Assembly: GCA_031761405.1 (NCBI GenBank)
Contig: JASEVX010000017.1
Coordinates: 6,745,668 to 6,809,667, forward strand
Reading direction: 5' to 3'
DNA length: 64,000 nucleotides
DNA from: Serripes groenlandicus
Lineage: Eukaryota; Mollusca; Bivalvia; Cardiida; Cardiidae
The notes beneath the pieces are model-generated. The model did not search any database, was not told the origin of the DNA, and was given only the letters and a program-made list of their open reading frames with translations. Shown in pieces: positions 53,401 through 62,400 of the stretch. The position numbers were made by a program, and so were the translations under genes. Numbering within the stretch: the stretch's first letter is position 1; each line of letters begins with the position of its first letter.

Positions 53401-56400
53401 TAAAACTACATACAATGGTAGAGCATAATGAGAGGAAGTGCAGTATACAAGAACCATAACTCTAATTTACATAATTACAGAGTAATTGCCCTTTGTTACT
53501 TTTTCTTATTCGTAGAGTCTTGTCCGGAGCATAACTTTAAAACAAATTGTTGGAATTTAATAAAACTTCATAGGATGATACAACACATTGAGAGGAAGTG
53601 CGGTGTACAGGAACCATAACTCTATTTTATCTAAATACAGAGTTATTGCCCTTTGTTACTTTTTCTTGTCCGGAGAATTACTTAATAACTAACAGATGGA
53701 ATCTAATAAAACTACATACAATGGTAGAGCATAATCAGAGGAAGTGCAGTGTACAAGAACCATAACTCTAATTTACATAATTACAGAGTTATTGCCCTTT
53801 GTTACTTTTTCTTGTTCGTAGAGTCTTGTCCGGAGCATAACTTTAAAACTAATTGTTGGAATTTAATAAAACTTCATAGGATGAAACAACACATTGAGAG
53901 GAAGTGCGGTGTACAGGAACCATAACTCTATTTTATCTAAATACAGAGTTATTGCCCTTTGTTACTTTTTCTTGTCCGGAGAATTACTTGATAACTAACA
54001 GATGGAATATAATAAGACTGCATACAATGGTAGAGCATAATCAGAGGAAGTGCAGTGTACAAGAACCATAACTCTAATTTACATAATTACAGAGTTATTG
54101 CCCTTTGTTACTTTTTCTTGTTCGTAGAGTTTTGTCCGGAGCATAACTTTAAAACTAATTGTTGGAATTTAATAAAACATCATAGGATGATACAACACAT
54201 TGAGAGGAAGTGCAGTATACAGGAACCATAACTCTAATTTACCTAAATACAGAGTTATTGCCCTTTGTTACTTTTTCTTGTCCGGAAAATTACTTAATAA
54301 CTAACAGATGGAATCTAATAAAACTACATACAATGGTAGAGCATAATCAGAGGAAGTGTAGTGTACAAGAACCATAACTCTACTTTACAGAGTTATTGCC
54401 CTTTGTTACTTTTTCTTGTTCGTAGAGTCATGTCCGGAGCATAACTTTAAAACTAATTGTTGGAATTTAATAAAACATCATAGGATGATACAACACATTG
54501 AGAGGAAGTGCGGTGTACAGGAACCATAACTCTATTTTACCTAAATACAGAGTTATTGCCCTTTGTTACTTTTTCTTGTCTGGAGAATTACTTAATAACT
54601 AACAGATGGAATCTAATAAAACTACATACAATGGTAGAGCATAATCAGAGGAAGTGCAGTGTACAAGAACCATAACTCTACTTTACATAATTACAGAGTT
54701 ATTGCCCTTTGTTACTTTTTCTTGTTCGTAAAGTCTTGTCCGGAGCATAACTTTAAAACTAATTGTTGGAATTAATTAAACATCATAGGATGATACAACA
54801 CATTGAGAGGAAGTGCGGTGTACAGGAACCATAACTCTATTTTACCTAAATACAGAGTTATTGCCCTATGTTACTTTTTCTTGTCCGGAGAATTATTTAA
54901 TAACTAACAGATGGAATCTAATAAAACTACATACAACGGTAGAGCATAATCAGAGGAAGTGCAGTGTACAAGAACCATAACTCTACTTTACATAATTACA
55001 GAGTTATTGCCCTTTGTTATCCAAAAATGAACAAAACAAGAATAACCCGATCCATAACATTGTCCTTTTAAGGTGGGGTTTCTAAATATTTCACAACCTT
55101 TCCTATCAGGGCGGCGTTCGGGGGTATTAATCACATTCAGTGATAGTTCTAGTTTAACTTAAAGTATAATTTCATTAATAGAGATTTAACATATTTCAAT
55201 GAACCGGTCAAAGTCTGTTGCAAATTAATATTTTGTTGTATATGGGAAAGGGTTTAGAAAAGATATAAAGATCTGTAAATTATCTTTATTGTACATGTCC
55301 AGTGTAATTGTCCTCTCAAAAAGTCATTTGAAAAGTAGATACCATTTAGAACAATCAACAATATTTAAGAATTTATTCCAGTCTTGTTTTATAATGCAGA
55401 TTGACATCAATGGAGCAATGTCTCTCTCACGTTATATTGTTTATCATCTAAAAAAGAGATAGTACTATTGAAAACAACTTTTATCTCAATCAGTTTTACT
55501 ACCAATCTACTTTCAGGATGAACTGGGAACCATTACAAGTATATTGAATACAATCAAGTCAAAGGGATGCTTTCATGTTTCAAACCTTACACAGACATTG
55601 ATTACAGAATGTCCCTGTCACCTAGAAGTCTGGGCCAGTTTGCACAAACATGGAATTGTTCCTCTGCGGTACATCATTCAAATGTAAGCTTGTGGTTTAA
55701 ACCTTCACGGATACACATGATTTGTGACTCCTCTCTTGCAGACTTTTTAAATATTGCAGGAAAAAGAGATGTTGCTTTCAAAGTCATACTAATAAGATTT
55801 TTAGAAGTAAGATAGATATTATTTTTTCAGATGTTTTGGAGAATTCAACTTTTTTGTCTAATTATTGTGTGTATCAATTCAACAGTTAACCATTTCCCAC
55901 ATACAGCAAATCTGGAGCAGATGACAGAAAATTTCTACGAACAAAAGATTACACTGTAATAATAAATAGAGTTGGAAGCATTATGGCAAAAAGGCCACAA
56001 CGTTTTTAATAGTTGTCTGCTGCAAGCCTGTCAAAATGTATCTGCATGAGGGAAAGGGTAAACATTGATACAAAATTGATGAGCATTCCAAATGATATGC
56101 CCTTTTCCTAAGGAAGCCAATTCTTTACACTCTTGCAACAGTCGTAAAGAATTGCCCATTTGAATGTATGAATGTATGCAGCAGAAGACTTTGAAAACAT
56201 TTGGTCAAAAATATTTGAACTCCCTACAATTGAAACTATAATTATTGAATAGGGTTAAAATCATTGTGCCAAATGGAGAACTTGCTCATTATGTAATAAA
56301 AATTATTATTGATGTTACAGGAACCAGAAGAACGGTGATTTCGTATCTAATTTTACAAAACAAATTCAAGACTTTTTGAAGGATTCTGGAGGAACAGATT

Positions 56401-59400
56401 TTATTCCAGGTATTTACCATACTCAAAGATTGAATAAATAAATAAATAAAAAAAAGTTCAATATTTGTTTTGATCAATATAATCATGCAAATCTCCTAAC
56501 AACACATGAAATAAAGAAAATCTGTCTAATATAAGAGATATTAAAGGAATGTTGTTCTTCATCATTCATCATTATTTCCAATGTCAGGCTTCAGTTGTTT
56601 ACCCCCTGTTTACATCATTTAAACACATTTTGAAGCCTCTGCAGCAGACAACTTTTGAAAACATTGTGACAAAAGTAGAAATTGCTCAATGAGCAATTTG
56701 TTTGTTATATTAGGGAAAGATTAACCTAAGAAACATAACAAAAATGTGTGTTATTTGTTATTTGGGGGAATGGGAAATCTGCTATACTTTGTTTATCTTT
56801 CAGATATTTTATCGGAGTTGATAAACATCGGGTATGTTACATTAGGCGAGTCCGATAAAGCTAGAGATTGTACAAAAACAAGCATTTCTGTTTTAGATTG
56901 TCTTATAAAAGGTAAGTTTTTAAAATGTGTGATACGATTATCCTTGAAATGATAAACTGTTTTGGACTTTCTAAACAGAAAGAAGTATTTGAATTTTTTT
57001 TTAACAAATACAAGATTTTATAAATGTTATATTGAGACATAGTTAAATAATCTAGTAACACTGAGTAATTTCTCATTTTCATGTTTTAAAAAGTCGTTAA
57101 CTGCGGATGCATCAAAATTCGCCTGCATGTGGGAAAGGGTTAAATGTGACTGCTGGAGACAAATCAAAGTTGTGTTGATGTATCAGAAAAAATGATTGTA
57201 GTATAATTTGAGTCATGACACCAGAAGAACAAATGTCAGAGGTATTAAAATTAATGGCGATAAGAATCACATTGTATTCTTGTTTAACTCTTTCTCTCAG
57301 AGTTATTATTCCTTTTGCTTCAATGTTTTCAACTGGATTCAATAAACATATCTTCATTTTTATAGGTTCTCCATTTGATCATAACCTTTCATAATTCCAG
57401 AAGGTTTCCATTACAACGACTAAAATCTTTAATGACATCTCCTAAACCACAAGACCAATCTTCACAAAAAAGTTCCTTTGGTGGTCCTCTTTCAAAATTA
57501 TTCAAAGATTTAATGCTTTATTATAAATGTCCTTTACATATACAGTGTCCACTCCTTGCAGTTTAATTCCCTCTGCATACTTCTCTTATATATATATATC
57601 CTTCATTGTATACTTCTGTTATATATATATATCATTCACTGTATACTTCTATTATATATATCCTTCACTGTATACTTCTGTTATATATATATATATATAT
57701 ATCAGGGGTTGATTTAACCGCTGGCCCGCTAGCCCGTGGCCAGTTGATTTTACCTCAGGCCAGCTGTACATGCAATAAGCTAGTCCGTCGGGCCTGCTGA
57801 AAATTATGGGATAATAAGCTTGAAAATATCGAGTTGCATATATACGTTTTTATTTCGTTCTGACCATTTCATTCTGTCAGAAAACGTTAAAAAACGCATG
57901 TTTCACAATCGAGTGCGCCCAGTAATGGCCGTATTGATTTCCGCACACGATACTGTTAACTAAAATTTGATTGGACAGGTGCGCAAAAACAACCAATTGT
58001 ATGCCGCGTCTTAATATCCGCTTGGCAACGTACACAAAATGGCGACGCACTGTAAATAATAATATCACCTTGAAACAAACTTTTGGTTAACGAATTTGGT
58101 CAGTTTAGTGAATAAATACGTAACATTGTATCAGATATGTAAACTGTTCAAAAAGTTGAATTGTTTTAATTAAATAAATAACCATTGCATGTTGCATTGT
58201 CCTCATTAAAAAGTTTGGGCCAGTGGTAAACATGTTGGGCCAGTAATTTTCCATTTCAACTGGCCCTGCTGGCTAGTAGAAATTTCAGCCTTAAGTCTAC
58301 CCCTGTATATCATTCACTGTATACTTCTATTATATATATCATTCAATGTATACTTCTATTATATATATATATATATATAAATATATATATCCTTCATTGT
58401 ATACTTCTGTTATATATATCCTTCACTGTATACTTCGGTTATAGATATCCTTCACTGTATACATCTGTTATAGATATCCTTCACTGTATACTTATGTTAT
58501 GTATATCCTTCACTGTATACTTCGGTTATAGATATCCTTCACTGTATACTTCTGTTTTAGAATATCCTTCAATGTATACTTCTGTTATAGATATCCTGCT
58601 CTGGATACTTCTGTTATATATATCATTCACTGTATACTTCTGCTATATATGTCCTTCACTGTATATTTCTGTTATATATATCCTTCACTGTATACTTCTG
58701 TTATAGAATATCCTTCAATGTATACTTCTGTTATAGATATCCTTCACTGTATACTTCTGTAATAGATATCCTTCACTGTATACTTCGGTTATAGATATCC
58801 TTCAATGTATACTTCTGTTATATAATATCCTTCAATGTATACTTCTGTTATAGATATCCTGCTATGGATACTTCTGTTATATATATCCTTCACTGTATAC
58901 TTCTGCTATATATGTCCTTCACTGTATACTTCTGTTATATATATATATATCATTCACTGTATAGTTTTGTTATAGAATATCCTTCAATTTATACTTCTGT
59001 TATAGATATCCTTCTCTGTATACTTCTGTTATAGATATCCTTCACTGTATACTTCGGTTATAGATATCCTTCACTGTATACTTCTGTTATAGAATATCCT
59101 TCAATGTATACTTCTGTTATAGATATCCTGCTCTGGATACTTCTGTTATATATATTCTTCACTGTATACTTCTGCTATATATGTCCTTCACTGTATACTT
59201 CTGTTATATATATCATTCACTGTATACTTCTGTTATAGAATATCCTTCAATGTATACTTCTGTTATATATATCCTTCTCTGTATACTTCTGTAATAGATA
59301 TCCTTCACTGTATACTTCTGTTATATATATCATTCACTGTATAGTTTTATTATAGAATATCCTTCAATTTATACTTCTGTTATAGATATCATTCACTGTA

Positions 59401-62400
59401 TAGTTTTGTTATAGAATATCCTTTAATTTATACTTCTGTTATAGATATCCTTCTCTGTATACTTCTGTTATAGATATCCTTCACTGTATACTTCTGTTAT
59501 ATATATCCTTCAATGTATACTTCTGTTATAGAATATCCGTCAATGTATACTCTGTTATATATATCCTTCACTGTATACATCTGTTATACATATCCTTCAT
59601 TGTATACTTCTGTTATATATATCCTTCAATGTATACTTCTGTTATAGATATCCTGCTCTGGATACTTATGTTATATATATATCCTTCACTGTATACTTCT
59701 GCTATATATGTCCTTCACTGTATACTTCTGTTATAGAATATCCTTCAATGTATACTTCTGTTATAGATATCCTTCAATGTATGCTTCTGTTATATATATC
59801 ATTCACTGTATACTTCTGTTATAGAATATCCTTCAATGTATGCTTCTGTTATAGATATCCTTCACTGTATACTTCTGCTATATATGTCCTTCACTGTATA
59901 CTTCTGTTATATATATCATTAACTGTATACTTCTGTTATAGAATATCCTTCAATGTATACTTCTGTTATATATATCATTCACTGTATACTTCTGTTATAG
60001 AATATCCTTCAATGTATACATCTGTTATAGATATAGATATCCTTCACTGTATACTTCTGTTATAGATATTCTTCAATGTATACTTCTGTTATAGATATCC
60101 TTCACTGTATATTTCTGTTATATATATCCTTCACTGTATACTTCTGTTATAGATATCCTTCACTGTATACTTCTGTTATAGATATCCTTCACTGTATATT
60201 TCCATTATAGATATCCTTCACTGTATACTAAAGAATGATAATACTGACCAATTCGGTATAAAGCATTATGTAGCCTGTCCAGTACCTGTGCAAGTACAGA
60301 AGTCTTTCTACAGTCATGTATTCAGCTTGATCATGGGGTTATAAAACCTGAAATGAAAAGGTAAGCTTCTCTTCTATTAAAACTTTCCTACATACAACAA
60401 ATCTGCCACAGACGACTTTGAAAACATTAAGGCAAAATGTGAGAATTCTCTGAAAATGAAAGTATAATTATTGAATGTAGTTGAAAACATTTGGTAAAAG
60501 GAGAAATTGCTCATTATGATTAATTTCTCCTTTTGCTTCAATGTCAACAAAAGTCACATGCTGCAAAGGGTGTCAGAAAGTATCTTGTATGTAGGAAAGG
60601 ATTAACACATTTAAATCATTCTCTTTACCGAAGTGAAAGTGTTTGCAACTTATTTCAATAATTAAAATTTCATTCATAGAGATTTACCCTATTTTCCACC
60701 CAGTGTTTTCAAAGCTATTATGGTGAATTTTGTTAAATGTATGAAAGGCAAACCCTTCCATGATGCAGACTTTTCACAGCCTTGCAGGATGACCATGTAG
60801 GAAATATAAGGAGAGAAGAAGATATCATTTGTGAAGAGACATTTCTTCTTTTTTCACAATCCTTTCTACTCTTCCTCAAAGTTTTACATTTAATTGTAGT
60901 GATTTACTGTTCTGTTGTATTACTTTATTGAAAGTGTATAAACTGTTAACAGAGGACTAGATAAGGAGGAGTAAATAGGTCTTTCTTCCATTAGAACTCA
61001 TTGAAATCTATGTTGTGGGTACTCAAAAGAAACGTTGATTATAGAGCATGAAAAAAACTGCTTATCTAGAACTCAGTTGTTAACCTTTTCCAACATATAA
61101 CAGCAGATGGCTTTGAAAAAAATTACTTAACCCTTTCCCTCAAATAGACGGTTTCTGACGCCTCTGCAGCAGACAGCTTTTTTGAAAACATAGTGACAAA
61201 AGAAGAAATTGCTCAAAACAAGCAATTTCTCCTTTTGCCACAATGTTTTCCACTTTTAGTCATAGGTTATCCATTCAATTATAGAGATTTTCTATTTTTT
61301 GACAAAATATGTTCAAAGTCGTCTGCTGCATAATTGTCGTATAAGGGAAAGGGTTAAAACTGTAAAAAATTTCTTTATATGAAGGTATGATTAACGACAA
61401 AATCAATTTCTTCCTTTGTCACATTGTTTTAAAAAGTTTAATTAGGTTATCTTTTCGGGGTCAACATGGCAGTCTTGGTTACTCCAATTTATTTGAATTA
61501 GACAATTCTAATAATATTATGTCTGGCTAAGGGTTTATAATTGAAAGCTTTTGAATACCTTTCTGATGTTATTCATTGTAATATTTATATTTTCAGTTTC
61601 GAAGGCTATCCGAGAACAATGTAAATGGGTGTATGGTAAGATCAGTGAGAGTCTGATCATGTTGTATAAACAAGTAAGTCACAAAGTATATATCTATATA
61701 ATGTCAAACTAAACAATAAATATACAATATAGTTGCCTGTCGCAAATTAGCGATTTGTTCTTTCTGTTTTCTCCGGTTGCCTATGTAATATAGCTCCGTT
61801 GCGCCCTATATGTTCTTCTTTGCTCCGGTTGGACTCCGGTGGCTTTTATGATTTAACGCTGTTGCTCTGCTGTTATATATATGTTGCTCAGGTGTTGAAT
61901 ATTTGTTGCTCCGTTGATGAATATATAAGCTCTGACTTGGTAGGAAAGGAAGGTAAAGTCTTAAAAGTCTCTAAGGCAAGAAGACACATAGGGATAATTT
62001 CTGTGTTTTCTGTTTGCTTGTCTATCATTAATTATTATGTCTCCCCCATACATAGGGGTGACATATTGTTTTTGCCCGTTCCGTCCTTCCGTCTGTCACA
62101 CTTGTTTCCGCTCAATAACTGAAGAACGCTTGGGCGTAGGAACTTCATACTTGGTATGCAGGTTAGTCATGACCAGTAGCTGACCCCTATTAATTTTGAT
62201 GTCAGAAGGTAAAAGGTCAAGGTCACAGTGACCTTGTTAGGTAAATTTCGTATGCAGGTTGGCCATGCCCAGTAGAAGACCCCTATTGATTTTGAGGGCA
62301 GTACGTCTAATGTCAAGGTCACAGTGACCTTGAGCTGAAAGGTCAGTGACAATGAGCTGAAAAATTGTTTTTGCTTAATGGCTTTGGCCATGGAAGTTAA

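Noticed and set aside
57401..57566. Exon 7 of FANCA joined directly to exon 6
   Set aside because: In the phase left by exon 6 the segment meets a stop after seven codons, so a direct join is not possible; kept only as a low-confidence exon.
58494..60065. Open frames reading YTSVIDILHCILLLYISFTV
   Set aside because: Translation of the 29-bp minisatellite; hydrophobic only because the unit is TA-rich.
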